In this document: positions 5,919 to 18,200 of the stretch, one piece after another | Numbering within the stretch: position 1 is the first letter of the stretch | Layout of the letters: each line of letters begins with the position of its first letter | Assembly (NCBI RefSeq): GCF_020252395.1 | Contig: NZ_JADCDB010000001.1 | Span: forward strand, 186,001-250,000 | DNA length: 64,000 nt | Source of the DNA: Aestuariivirga sp. | GTDB taxonomy: Bacteria; Pseudomonadota; Alphaproteobacteria; Rhizobiales; Aestuariivirgaceae | Direction of reading: 5' to 3' | Made by a program: the position numbers and the translations under genes | Notes under the pieces: model-generated | The model's database searches: none | What the model was told of the DNA's origin: nothing | The model's input: only the letters and a program-made list of their open reading frames with translations

Positions 5919-8780
5919 TTAGCTGTTGGAGGCGATGATCAGGGCGGTGAGCTGGTCGGAGCTCATCAGCCCGATCTGAGTGGAGGTGAAGGCATTGGCC
6001 TGGGTGCTGGACAGAGAGGCGATCTGGCTGGTGGTGATGCCGGAGATAGCCGAGGTGGCGAGCGACGGCAGGCCCGTCGTTTCGTTGAGCGCCGCAAAGT
6101 TGGTGGTGCTCAGCGCCGCGACCTGTGCGGAGGTCAGCGCGCCGGCCTGGGTGGAGGTCAGGCCAGAGAACACCGCGGTGCCGAGGCTATCGAGCGCCGT
6201 GGGCGCGATAGCGCGGAACTGGCTGGCGTCCAGCGAGCCAATCTGCGTCGTGGTGAAGTTGTCGAGCGCGGTGGACGTCAGGCCGCCGATCTGCGCGGTG
6301 GAGAGCGAGGACGCCGTGAGCACGCCGATCTGCGTGGAGCTCATGTTGTTGAGCTGGCTGGTGGTGAAGCCGCGCAGCTGGGTCGTGGAGAGAAGACCGA
6401 TTTGCGTGTCGGAGAAGTCCGAGATCTCGGTGGTGGTCAGGCCGCCGAGCTGGCTCGCCGTCACGGCCCCGAGCTGCGTGGTGTTCCAAGCCTGGATATC
6501 GGTCGAGCTCAGGGCCGAGAGGCCGCCCGCCGTGAGCGCGCCGATCTGGCCTGTGAGCATCGACTGCACCTGGGTGCTCGAGAGGTTGCCCACCGCCGTG
6601 GTGGTGAGACCCGACACCTGCTGCGTCGACAGCGTGGTGATGTCGAGAGCCTGCAGATAGGCCGTGTCGAGGCCGCTCAGCTGCGTGGCATTGAGGCCGC
6701 GGAGCTGGGTGGAGGTGAAGCTGCCGAGCTGGGTGGTGGAGAAATCCTGAAGCTCGGTTGCGGCGATGCCGACGAACTGCTGCGAGGTGATGGCGCCGAG
6801 CTGCGCCGTCGACCAGCCCTGCAGCTCCGTGGAACTGAGCGCGGAAAGGCCGGTGGCATTGAGCACCGCGATCTGCGCGGTGGTCAGCGACTGGGCCTGG
6901 GTGGTGGACAGCGCATCGAGGGCGGTGGAGGACATGCCGCGCACCTGCACCGTCGAGAGATCGGCCACGTTCAGGGCATTGAGCTGGGTGCTGCCGAGCG
7001 TGTTGATCTGGGAAGAGGTCAGTCCGCGCACCTGGGTCGAGGTGAGCTGGCCCAGCTGCGTGTCGGAGAAATTGGCGATCGCAGTCGTCGAGAGCTGCGA
7101 CACCTGGCGGGTGGTGATGGCGCCGAGCTGCGTGGTGCTCCAGGCCTGCAGGTCGGTGCTCTCAAGGCTGCCCAGCGCCGTGGCGGTCAACGCCGCGACT
7201 TGCGTCACGGTGAAGCCCTGCGCCTGGGTGGAGGTAAGATTGCCGATGGCGGTGGTGGAAAGGCCCGTCACCTGTGCCGCAGACAGGCTGGTGATGTCCA
7301 GCGCATTGAGCTGCGTGGCGCCGAGGTTGTTGAGCTGGGTGGAGGTCAGGCCGCGGATTTGGGTGGAGGTGAGCTGGCCGATCTGCGTGTCCGAGAAGTC
7401 GGCGATGTCGGTTGTGGTGAGGCCCGCCAGCTGCTGCGAGGCGATGGCGCCCAGCTGCGTCGTGGACCAAGCCCGGATATCGGTCGAGGCGAGCGCGCCC
7501 AAGCCGCCGGCACTCAGCGCCGCGATCTGCTGCGTGCCGAGCGCCTGGACCTGCGTGCTGGACAGCGAGCCGATGGCGGTCGCGTTCATGTTGCGGATCT
7601 GCGACACCGAGAGATCGGCGACGTTCAGCGCATTGAGCTGGGTTGTGCCGATGTTGTTGAGCTGGGTGGAGGTCAGGCCCTTGACCTGCGTGCCGGTCAG
7701 CTGGCCTAGCTGCGTGTCGGAGAAATCGGCGAGTGCGGTGGTGGTGAGGCCCGCCAGCTGCTGCGAGGAGATGGCGTTGAGCTGCGTCGTCGACCAGCCC
7801 TGGATTTCGGTGGAGGTGAGCGCGTCGAGGCCGGTTACCGAGATGGCGCCGATCTGCGTGGTGGTGAGCGACTGGGCCTGGGTGGTGGAGAGCGCATCGA
7901 TGGCCGTGGCGTTCATGCCGCGGATTTGCGTCGCCGTCAGGCTGGTGACGTCGATGGCGTTGAGCTGCGTGGTTCCGAGATTGTTGAGCTGCAGCGTGGT
8001 GAGGCCGCGCAGCTGGGTGGAATTGAGCAGGCCGATCTGGGTATCCGAGAAGTCGGCGATGGCGGTGGTGGACAGCCCACCCAGCTGCTGCGAGGTGAGC
8101 GCGCCAAGCTGCGTGGTCGACCAGCCCTGAATCTCCGTCGAATCGAGGGCCTCGACGCCCGCGGCGGAGAGGACGGCAATCTGCGAGGTGGTCAACGACT
8201 GGGCCTGGGTCGTCGACAGTGCCGCCACCGCCGTCGAGTTCATGCCGCGGACCTGGGTGGCCGAAAGATCGGTGATATTGAGGGCGTTGAGCTGGGTGGT
8301 GGCGAGGTTATTGAGCTGGCTGGTGGTCAGGCCGCGCACCTGGGTCGAGGTGAGCTGGCCCAACTGCGTGTCGGTGAATTCGGCGAGTGCGGTGGTGGTG
8401 AGGCCGGCAAGCTGGCGGGAGGTGAGAGCGCCGAGCTGGGTGGTGTTCCAGGCCTGCACATCGGTCGATTCGAGCGCTTCCACGGCATAGGCCTGCAGCA
8501 GGCCGATCTGCACCGTGGTGAGTGCCGCCGCCTGGGTGTCGGCGAGATTGGTGATGGTCGCCGCAATGAGCGATTTGATGGCGGTGCTTGAGATCGCCTG
8601 CACCTGCCCGGTGCTGAGCGCGGTCAGGTCGGTCGTCTCCATCGCATTGATCTGCGAGGCGGTCAGCGCACCCACCTGCGTGGTGGAGAGCGCCTGCACG
8701 TCTGTCGTCGAAAGCGCCCGGATGGCGGTGGTGCTCAGAGTCGCAATCTGCCTGGTGGTCAGCGACGTAACGATCGACAT
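5919..8780 (-). CDS. Giant Ser/Thr-rich octad-repeat protein with a 109-residue superrepeat
   Basis: A 953-residue protein made almost wholly of eight-residue units of the form A/G-L-S/T-T/S-T-Q/A-I/V/L-x, for example ALSTTQVG. More than 100 units fill the chain, and a longer-range period of 109 residues (12 octads plus one 13-residue element) is exact over seven copies. Each superrepeat has one Trp (GWSTTQLG type) and one Phe (DFSDTQIG type). I saw no Cys and only two Lys; Ser and Thr dominate, and several N-X-S/T sites occur (NST, NAT, NTT). No signal peptide or membrane segment is visible. The regular hydrophobic positions suggest a beta-solenoid or fibre (inference). Function unknown; some databases may label such proteins as flagellin hook IN-motif or beta-strand repeat proteins. 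Confidence 0.9.
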   Translation of the reverse strand: MSIVTSLTTRQIATLSTTAIRALSTTDVQALSTTQVGALTASQINAMETTDLTALSTGQVQAISSTAIKSLIAATITNLADTQAAALTTVQIGLLQAYAVEALESTDVQAWNTTQLGALTSRQLAGLTTTALAEFTDTQLGQLTSTQVRGLTTSQLNNLATTQLNALNITDLSATQVRGMNSTAVAALSTTQAQSLTTSQIAVLSAAGVEALDSTEIQGWSTTQLGALTSQQLGGLSTTAIADFSDTQIGLLNSTQLRGLTTLQLNNLGTTQLNAIDVTSLTATQIRGMNATAIDALSTTQAQSLTTTQIGAISVTGLDALTSTEIQGWSTTQLNAISSQQLAGLTTTALADFSDTQLGQLTGTQVKGLTSTQLNNIGTTQLNALNVADLSVSQIRNMNATAIGSLSSTQVQALGTQQIAALSAGGLGALASTDIRAWSTTQLGAIASQQLAGLTTTDIADFSDTQIGQLTSTQIRGLTSTQLNNLGATQLNALDITSLSAAQVTGLSTTAIGNLTSTQAQGFTVTQVAALTATALGSLESTDLQAWSTTQLGAITTRQVSQLSTTAIANFSDTQLGQLTSTQVRGLTSSQINTLGSTQLNALNVADLSTVQVRGMSSTALDALSTTQAQSLTTAQIAVLNATGLSALSSTELQGWSTAQLGAITSQQFVGIAATELQDFSTTQLGSFTSTQLRGLNATQLSGLDTAYLQALDITTLSTQQVSGLTTTAVGNLSSTQVQSMLTGQIGALTAGGLSALSSTDIQAWNTTQLGAVTASQLGGLTTTEISDFSDTQIGLLSTTQLRGFTTSQLNNMSSTQIGVLTASSLSTAQIGGLTSTALDNFTTTQIGSLDASQFRAIAPTALDSLGTAVFSGLTSTQAGALTSAQVAALSTTNFAALNETTGLPSLATSAISGITTSQIASLSSTQANAFTSTQIGLMSSDQLTALIIASNS
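6130..8470 (-). repeat. Seven tandem 327-bp superrepeats inside the repeat protein gene
   Basis: Using the CAGCTGCTGCGAG-type block (Gln-Gln-Leu region) as a ruler, equivalent bases lie at 6459, 6786, 7113, 7440, 7767, 8094 and 8421: six consecutive intervals of exactly 327 bp (109 codons). Copies are diverged rather than identical, but no indel has broken the register. The outer limits are approximate because the flanking octads continue without the longer period. Confidence 0.9.
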
Positions 8781-8842
8781 GTATGGGTCCCCGCTGGGCG
8801 GCGCGGCGCGCCCCCACTAACCTCACGATCCGGTTGGAAACA

Positions 8843-8854
8843 TTGCCGCGGCAA
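8843..8854. promoter_or_regulatory. Perfect 12-bp palindrome upstream of the repeat protein gene
   Basis: TTGCCGCGGCAA is a perfect palindrome 63 bp upstream of the repeat protein start codon, in the 219-bp gap before gyrB. It could be an operator for the repeat/glycosyltransferase operon. No other copy was noticed and no clear promoter boxes were found, so the role is a guess. Confidence 0.25.
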
Positions 8855-8999
8855 CCCTGCGCGAGCCTTGCACAGCGTCCTGATGGCCGGAGTTGCGGCG
8901 GTATTCGTGGGTGGCATCATGCCGGCGGGCCGTGATAGACCGCATTCCGCACGGAGTGACACTAACCCAGCAGGTCTAAACGACGCGTTAAAGGCAGGG

Positions 9000-12586
<3,587 letters not shown>

Positions 12587-12595
12587 ATACGAGGC

Positions 12596-13708
12596 TTACA
12601 CCCGCATGGGCATGAGCACATAGAGCGCCTGCCCGTCGGTGGGGTCGCGCACAATGGTGGGGGAGCCTGCATCAGCGAGCTGCAGCTCCAGGCCGTCGGA
12701 CTTCATCTGGCCCGCCACATCGAGCAGGTAGCGCGAGTTGAAGCCGATATCGATCGGGTCGGCGTCATAGGAACAGGCCACCTCTTCCTCGGCCGAACCC
12801 GAATCCGGGTTGTTCACCGTCAGCAACACCTTGTTGCCGCCGATCGCCAGCTTCACCGCGCGCCCCTTCTCCTGCGAGATGGTCGAGACGCGGTCCACCG
12901 CCGCGGCGAAGGCCTTGGTGTCGAGCTCCAGCTTCTTGTCATTGTTGCGCGGGATGACGCGCTCATAATCGGGGAAGGTGCCGTCGATAAGCTTCGAGGT
13001 CAACACCAGGTCGCCCGCCGCGAAGCGGATCTTGGCGGCGGAAAGCGAGACTTCGACAGCGCCATCGATGCCATCGAACAGCTTCACCACTTCCAGCACC
13101 GTCTTCCTTGGCACGATGACGCCTGGCATGCCCTTGGCGCCGTCGGGCCTGGCAATCTGCGCCTGGGCGAGGCGGTGGCCGTCGGTCGCCACGGCGCGCA
13201 GCAGGCTGCCTGCAGCCACGTCGTGGAAATAGATTCCGTTCAGGTAATAGCGCGTCTCCTCCGTCGAGATCGCAAAGCGCGTCTTTTCGATCAGGCCCCT
13301 GAGGTCGGCGGCGGAGATGGCGAAGTTGTGCGGAAAGTCGCCCGCCGCGAGATCCGGAAAGTCCTCATGCGGCAGCGCCTGCAGCGCAAAGCGCGAGCGG
13401 CCGGCAAAGATCGCGACGCGTTGGCCGTCACCCGCCTGCTCGAGCTCGAGCTGGGCGCCATCGGGCAGTTTGCGCACGATGTCATAGAGCATGTGCGCCG
13501 GCACGGTGGCGGCTCCGGATCTGGCGACCTCGGCGGGCACGCTTTCGACAATCTCGATGTCGAGGTCGGTCGCCGTCAGTTTCAGATGACCGTCACCGGC
13601 CTGAAGGAGCACATTGGAAAGGATCGGTATGGTGTTCCGCCGCTCGACGACGCTCTGCACATGGGTGAGCGCCCTGAGGAAAGCTGACCTTTCGATCGTG
13701 ACACGCAT
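12596..13708 (-). CDS. dnaN: DNA polymerase III beta subunit (sliding clamp)
   Basis: A 370-residue clamp beginning MRVTIERSAFLRALTHVQ; a GTG further upstream extends the frame by 16 residues without homologous sequence, so the internal ATG is preferred. Three repeated clamp domains are expected, and the typical C-terminus D-P-T-D-G-Q-A-L-Y-V-L-M-P-M-R-V is intact. The ring encircles DNA and tethers polymerase III. The gene sits between dnaA and recF. Confidence 0.96.
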   Translation of the reverse strand: MRVTIERSAFLRALTHVQSVVERRNTIPILSNVLLQAGDGHLKLTATDLDIEIVESVPAEVARSGAATVPAHMLYDIVRKLPDGAQLELEQAGDGQRVAIFAGRSRFALQALPHEDFPDLAAGDFPHNFAISAADLRGLIEKTRFAISTEETRYYLNGIYFHDVAAGSLLRAVATDGHRLAQAQIARPDGAKGMPGVIVPRKTVLEVVKLFDGIDGAVEVSLSAAKIRFAAGDLVLTSKLIDGTFPDYERVIPRNNDKKLELDTKAFAAAVDRVSTISQEKGRAVKLAIGGNKVLLTVNNPDSGSAEEEVACSYDADPIDIGFNSRYLLDVAGQMKSDGLELQLADAGSPTIVRDPTDGQALYVLMPMRV

Positions 13709-13804
13709 GAGCCGGTAATCCCTCGTCCTGTTGTTTCCGGCGTTTCGCCGGACCACAAGCTTTGGCGCGGAAACTGCGCCAATTCAAGGGTTATCAGGGG
13801 TTTT

Positions 13805-15226
13805 TCAGCCCTGTTCGACAAGCCGGACCAGCAGGGCGACCTCGCGGGCGAGCCCGTCGTCCGTCTTGATCTGGTCCTCGATCTTGCGCACCGCGTGCAG
13901 CACGGTCGAATGGTCGCGCCCGCCAAAGCGGCGGCCGATTTCGGGCAGCGACCGGGCCGTCATCTTCTTGGCCAGATACATGCCGATCTGGCGCGGCACC
14001 ACCACGCTGCGCGCCCGGCGGGGCGAGAGGAGATCGGTGCGGCCGACGTTGAAGTGGCGGCCGACGATTTTCAGGATATCGTCGATCTTGATGCGCGTGC
14101 CATCGGGGCTCGCCTGCATGTCGCGCAGGACGAGCGACGCTAGGTCAAGCGTCACCGCCGCATTGTTGAACTGCTGGTAGGCGGTGATGCGGTTCATCGC
14201 TCCTTCAAGCTCGCGGCCGGTGCCGGTCACCCGGTTGGCGATGAATTCCAGCACCTCGCCGGGAATGATGACCGAAGGGTCGCGCTTCTGCATCGTCTCA
14301 TAGCGGCTCTGCAGGATGCGGCGGCGGGTTTCGATATCCGGCATCTCGATATCGACCACGAGGCCGCCCATCAGGCGCGAGCGCATGCGCTGGTCGATCG
14401 AGTCGAGCTGGGCGGGCGGCACGTCGGCGGCCACGATCACCTGGCGGCGCGAGTCCACGAGTCCGTTAAAGGCGTTGCAGAACTCCTGCTGCATGGTCTT
14501 GCCTTGGAGGAACTGAAAGTCGTCGATGAGCAGCACGTCGACCGCAGCGAACTGGTCCTTGAAGGCCAGGGTGTCGCGCTGGCGGAGCGCCATCACGAAA
14601 TTGATCATGAAGCGCTCGGCCGTGAGAAACATCACGCGGCGGTCGGGCCGCTTCTCCTTCACGCGGTGCGCCACGGCGGAGAGAAGATGCGTCTTGCCGA
14701 GGCCCGAACCCGCATGCACGAACAGCGGATTGAAGCTGACGGCGGCGCCGGGCGCGGCATCGGCCACGCGGCACATCGCGGCATGAGCCAACTGGTTCGA
14801 CGAGCCGACCACGAAAGTGTCGAAGGTCTGGCTGGGGTCGAGATGCGGGCCCCGTTCGGCGGCGGCCACGGCCTGGGCCTGTGCGATCGCCGAGGGCTGC
14901 GGCACGGCCGCGGCCTGCGGCGCATGGTGGGCCTGCTCATCGGCGGCGGGTCTCTGCGGCACGCCGCCGCGCATGCGCACGCGCACATGGATCGAGTCGA
15001 AGCGGCCGAGCTCGGCCTCGCCGATCTTGTGCAGCTTCGAGACATAATGGGTCTCGATCCATGACTTGAGGAAGCGGGTGGGAACGGAAACGATCAAACG
15101 GCCCTGCTCGAACTCTTCAAGCTCCATGCGCGCAAACCACGAGGTAAAAAGATCTTCACCAAGTTCAACCCGAAGCCTTTGCGCAACACGGTCCCACCTC
15201 GTCTTCACGTCCGTCACGACAGTCAT
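13805..15226 (-). CDS. dnaA: Chromosomal replication initiator protein DnaA
   Basis: The AAA+ initiator that melts the origin. It has an N-terminal DnaB-interaction domain ([11 protein letters not shown]), a variable Ala/Pro/His-rich linker at about residues 85-130, Walker A GSGLGKT (about 175), Walker [10 protein letters not shown], and the domain IV DnaA-box-binding signature [15 protein letters not shown] near the C-terminus. Two ATG starts four codons apart are possible (15238 and 15226). The 15226 start has a better spaced purine-rich stretch (GGAAGAAG) ahead of it; the AAGGG before 15238 is directly adjacent to that ATG, too close to serve it. A 780-bp gene-free region lies upstream. 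Confidence 0.96.
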   Translation of the reverse strand: MTVVTDVKTRWDRVAQRLRVELGEDLFTSWFARMELEEFEQGRLIVSVPTRFLKSWIETHYVSKLHKIGEAELGRFDSIHVRVRMRGGVPQRPAADEQAHHAPQAAAVPQPSAIAQAQAVAAAERGPHLDPSQTFDTFVVGSSNQLAHAAMCRVADAAPGAAVSFNPLFVHAGSGLGKTHLLSAVAHRVKEKRPDRRVMFLTAERFMINFVMALRQRDTLAFKDQFAAVDVLLIDDFQFLQGKTMQQEFCNAFNGLVDSRRQVIVAADVPPAQLDSIDQRMRSRLMGGLVVDIEMPDIETRRRILQSRYETMQKRDPSVIIPGEVLEFIANRVTGTGRELEGAMNRITAYQQFNNAAVTLDLASLVLRDMQASPDGTRIKIDDILKIVGRHFNVGRTDLLSPRRARSVVVPRQIGMYLAKKMTARSLPEIGRRFGGRDHSTVLHAVRKIEDQIKTDDGLAREVALLVRLVEQG

Positions 15227-15238
15227 CTTCTTCCGCAT

Positions 15239-15942
15239 CCCTTCGCGCGCATTCTGCGGCGCGCATCATCATTGCGGCTGGGCCCGGGACCCAACCGTCA
15301 TTCAACCCCGGCAATGCACCACGCTCAGGCGCTGGCGCTCGCCGGGATAAAGGCCGAACTGTTCGAAGTGATCACCATATGCCCCTGCCGTAGCATTACA
15401 TTGAGCCAGTCTGGCCATTCAGCCTTGCCATGCGCAACAATCCTTCGCCGCACACAAAAAAGCACGCTCCCAGACGAACGGCGTCCGGAAAACACCAACA
15501 CTGACCGCTTGGCAGAACCGTTGAGCGCGACAGTCCCTGGTTCTGCAATTGTGTTGCAGGCGACTGGCCATCCGGCCTGCCTGCAAAACAGAACTTACAA
15601 AGGCGCCGCTCGCCCAGGCAACCTGATTCGGAAAACGCTCCGTACACGGAACGGGCTTGACGGGATTCGGGCCGCGGCCGTGTCCGGAGAGCCAAACCTA
15701 AGACCCTGAGACTCTTTCATTTTTGTAGATACTTCCGGTGCGATGCGTCCACTGCGAGGCGCAAGCAACCGGACGGGAATATTGCCGCTGCTTGCCCGCA
15801 CCGTCGCCGCGTTGCCGCGCCGATCCCGGGGCTGGCACATAAGAGATTGAAATAGCGCCGTTAATTCTGCGCGAGACGTTCCGTATCCGGACAAATGTGG
15901 CGGCTGTGGAAAAGCCTAAAGCGCCGCGCGCAAAACGAAAAA
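15239..15942. other. Gene-free region between dnaA and rpsT
   Basis: About 700 bp with no convincing coding sequence on either strand. It holds one near-match to a DnaA box (TGTGGAAAA at 15905-15913, one mismatch to TGTGGATAA) and three GANTC sites within 90 bp (15625, 15664, 15710), the recognition sequence of the CcrM methylase found in this class. No AT-rich unwinding element or DnaA-box cluster is evident, so I do not call it an origin. It presumably contains the dnaA promoter and leader. Confidence 0.5.
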
Positions 15943-15964
15943 CGCCGGACAGAACTGTCCGGCG
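15931..15964 (-). terminator. Intrinsic terminator of rpsT
   Basis: A perfect 9-bp stem CGCCGGACA/TGTCCGGCG (15943-15951 and 15956-15964) with a GAAC loop is followed on the minus strand by TTTTTCGTTTT, just downstream of the rpsT stop. Confidence 0.85.
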
Positions 15965-16005
15965 TCCGGCGGAACGAGGTGTTGCCCCTGCGGCAGGTGG
16001 AAATC

Positions 16006-16272
16006 TCAGGCCTTGATGGCCTTCACGCGGGCGGCGAGGCGTGACACCTTGCGCGAGGCGGCGTTCTTGTGCAGCACACCCTTCTGGGCGCCGCGCATCA
16101 GCTCCGGCTGGGCAGCCTGGAGAGCCGCGGCAGCTTCCGCCTGGTTGCCGGAGGCGATCGCCTCCTCGACCTTGCGCACGTAGGTGCGGATGCGGCTGAC
16201 GCGGTTCTTGTTCACTTCGGTGCGGCGGGCGGCGGCGCGGGTGGCCTTCTTCGCCGATTTCGTATTGGCCAT
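16006..16272 (-). CDS. rpsT: 30S ribosomal protein S20
   Basis: An 88-residue basic protein beginning [17 protein letters not shown] and ending [14 protein letters not shown], typical S20 in length and composition. It binds 16S rRNA early in 30S assembly. A longer in-frame open reading frame upstream is unrelated; the ATG at 16272 gives the canonical start. A terminator follows it, so it is its own transcription unit upstream of dnaA, as in many alphaproteobacteria. Confidence 0.95.
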   Translation of the reverse strand: MANTKSAKKATRAAARRTEVNKNRVSRIRTYVRKVEEAIASGNQAEAAAALQAAQPELMRGAQKGVLHKNAASRKVSRLAARVKAIKA

Positions 16273-16439
16273 GTGGCTGTGGTCCTGCTTTAGAAATACA
16301 TTTGACCGGCCTTGCGAAAGCAAGGAGCAACGGCCGCCATGCCCATTGGCAGACGGCCCGCCTTCCCGGCCCATCGGGATGGCGGGCTTATAGGGAAGTG
16401 GGGCCCCGCCGTCAATGGCCTCCCGGCGACTCTGGTGTG

Positions 16440-17426
16440 TCAGGGTTTTTCCCACTTTCCGGATTTTTCGGAGCGGAAGAAGGCATCGAGGATCTTCATG
16501 TTCTGGATGGCGTCCTCCACCCCCCAGAAGGGCTTCTGCTTCTTTCGGATGACGCGGCCGAAGGCCTCCGCCTGCAGCTGATACTGGTCGGAAACGGGAA
16601 GTTCCGTCCACACCCCTTCGTTCATCTCCATGCCCTGCACGAAATAGCGGTTGGGCTTGTCGGGGGGCGCGTTGAACGGGATCTCGATCTCGATCCGTCC
16701 CTTGGTGCCCATGATGTTCACGCGCTGGTAGGGCGCAAGCTGGGTCGAGACGGTGAACGACAGGTGCCGGCCCTGCCCGAAGTCCGCGAGGCCGCCGGCG
16801 ATGCGGTCGGTCCTGAACTTGGGGTCGCGGTCAAAGGCGCCGGTCACGCGGGTCGGTTCGCCATCGAAGATGAAGCGCGACACGGTGATGGGATAACAGC
16901 CGATGTCCAGGAGGCCGCCACCACCGATGCCGGCCTTGTTGCGCACGTTCTTGGGGTCGCGGTTGAAATAGGAGAAGAGAACCTGGATCGCCCGCACGTC
17001 ACCGATCTTCTTCTTCTTCACCAGCTCGCGCGCGGCGAGCCACTGCGTGGCGTGGCGCACCATGAAGGCTTCGGCCACGAAGACGTTCTTGATCTTGCGG
17101 AGCTGGGTTGCCTCCTTGGCGGTGATGGCGATGGGCTTCTCGCACAGCACGTGCTTTCCGGCCTTCGCCGCGGCCAGCGTCAGCGGCACGTGCAGATGGT
17201 TTGGCAGCGGGTTGTAGACGGCCTCGATCTCGGGGTCGGCCAGCATCTCCTCATAGGAGCCATAGGCCTTGGGGATTCCCAGTTTCCCGGCCCAGTCCTG
17301 TGCGGTCTTCTTGTTGCGCGACGAGATCGCGGCAATCTCGATGTCCTTCGATTTCAGCATGCCCGGAATGACCTTGGCCACGCCGATATTCGCCGTCGAG
17401 ATGATGCCCCACTTCACGGGTTTCAT
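16440..17426 (-). CDS. Gfo/Idh/MocA family NAD(P)-dependent oxidoreductase
   Basis: A 328-residue oxidoreductase with an N-terminal Rossmann fold ([19 protein letters not shown]) and the family motif CEKPIAI (around residue 94), whose Lys is usually catalytic. The C-terminal GFO_IDH_MocA domain binds the sugar or cyclitol substrate. The substrate is not predictable. It lies 18 bp after betI on the same strand and could be co-transcribed with it. Confidence 0.85.
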   Translation of the reverse strand: MKPVKWGIISTANIGVAKVIPGMLKSKDIEIAAISSRNKKTAQDWAGKLGIPKAYGSYEEMLADPEIEAVYNPLPNHLHVPLTLAAAKAGKHVLCEKPIAITAKEATQLRKIKNVFVAEAFMVRHATQWLAARELVKKKKIGDVRAIQVLFSYFNRDPKNVRNKAGIGGGGLLDIGCYPITVSRFIFDGEPTRVTGAFDRDPKFRTDRIAGGLADFGQGRHLSFTVSTQLAPYQRVNIMGTKGRIEIEIPFNAPPDKPNRYFVQGMEMNEGVWTELPVSDQYQLQAEAFGRVIRKKQKPFWGVEDAIQNMKILDAFFRSEKSGKWEKP

Positions 17427-17444
17427 GTGTCAGCCCTTCCCTGT

Positions 17445-18062
17445 TCAGGCAAGCATCTTTAGTCCGGCAGGATCGATGTTGGAAGTACGCGCGAGAAACG
17501 CGGCGAGATAATCGCGCGTCAGCGCCCGCGGCGTCTCCGGGTTGTCGGGCTTTCCCGTCAAGGCATATCGCAGCCACAGCCCATCGATCATCGCCGCGAT
17601 GCCTTCGGCAAGCCGCAGCGCATCGGCCTCGCCGACGATGCGGCGCAGGTCATGAAGCAGGCTGCTCCTGAGACGGCGGTGATAGAGCGAGAGGATGTTC
17701 GCAAGCCGCGGCGACTGGCGGGCATTGCCATAGAGCGCCAGCCAGGCGCTGAACACCTGCTCGTCGAACTGGGCATCGCCGAAACAGGCATCGATGATCG
17801 CCCGGATGCGCTGGCGCGGGTCTGCGGTGCGCGACAGGCGGGCCACGGCATCCGCCCGAAGCTCCGCCAGCAGGTGGCGCATGGTGGCGAAGAGCAGCTC
17901 GTCCTTGTCCTTGAAATAATGGTGCACCATGCCGGCGGAAATCCCGGCCTGGGCGGCAATCCGCGCCACGGTGGCATTGGCGAAGCCGTGCGCGTGAATG
18001 GCGGCAATTGCCGCTTCCACCAGCTGCTTACGCCGGATCGGCGCCATTCCGAGCTTCGGCAT
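17445..18062 (-). CDS. betI: BetI-like TetR-family repressor
   Basis: A 205-residue TetR regulator whose N-terminus (RRKQLVEAAIAAIHAHGF, then the helix-turn-helix VARIAAQAGISAGMVHHYF at about residues 33-51) and C-terminal ligand domain (ACFGDAQFDEQVFSAWLALY, then MIDGLWLR) match BetI, the choline-sensing repressor of betaine genes. It is divergent from choX with a 138-bp shared upstream region containing two inverted repeats, so it most likely controls choXWV. No betA or betB gene is present in the window. Confidence 0.85.
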   Translation of the reverse strand: MPKLGMAPIRRKQLVEAAIAAIHAHGFANATVARIAAQAGISAGMVHHYFKDKDELLFATMRHLLAELRADAVARLSRTADPRQRIRAIIDACFGDAQFDEQVFSAWLALYGNARQSPRLANILSLYHRRLRSSLLHDLRRIVGEADALRLAEGIAAMIDGLWLRYALTGKPDNPETPRALTRDYLAAFLARTSNIDPAGLKMLA

Positions 18063-18094
18063 GTCCCCCTCCGCTACGGAAAGTGTCGTTTTTT

Positions 18095-18154
18095 ATTGGT
18101 CGGCTGTCCAATGAAAACTTGCCGAATGTGCAAGAGCTGAATTATCCTCAGCTC
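18095..18154. promoter_or_regulatory. Candidate BetI operator region between betI and choX
   Basis: Two inverted repeats lie in the divergent promoter region: ATTGG-N8-CCAAT (18095-18112) and the perfect GAGCTGA-N7-TCAGCTC (18134-18154). Either could be the operator of the divergent repressor. The assignment rests on position and symmetry only. Confidence 0.4.
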
Positions 18155-18200
18155 CAAGCTTTGGACCACAGACAAAGACCGGGCGAACAGGGAGCTAATC

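Noticed and set aside
6402-8130. Repetitive plus-strand frames rich in Gly/Arg or Val/Ser, and a possible CRISPR-like array
   Set aside because: They are other-frame readings of the 24-bp and 327-bp coding repeats of the octad protein. Repeats are diverged, in frame and lack unique spacers, so this is not CRISPR.
15239-16005. Possible oriC upstream of dnaA
   Set aside because: Only one imperfect DnaA box and no AT-rich unwinding element; an origin needs a cluster.
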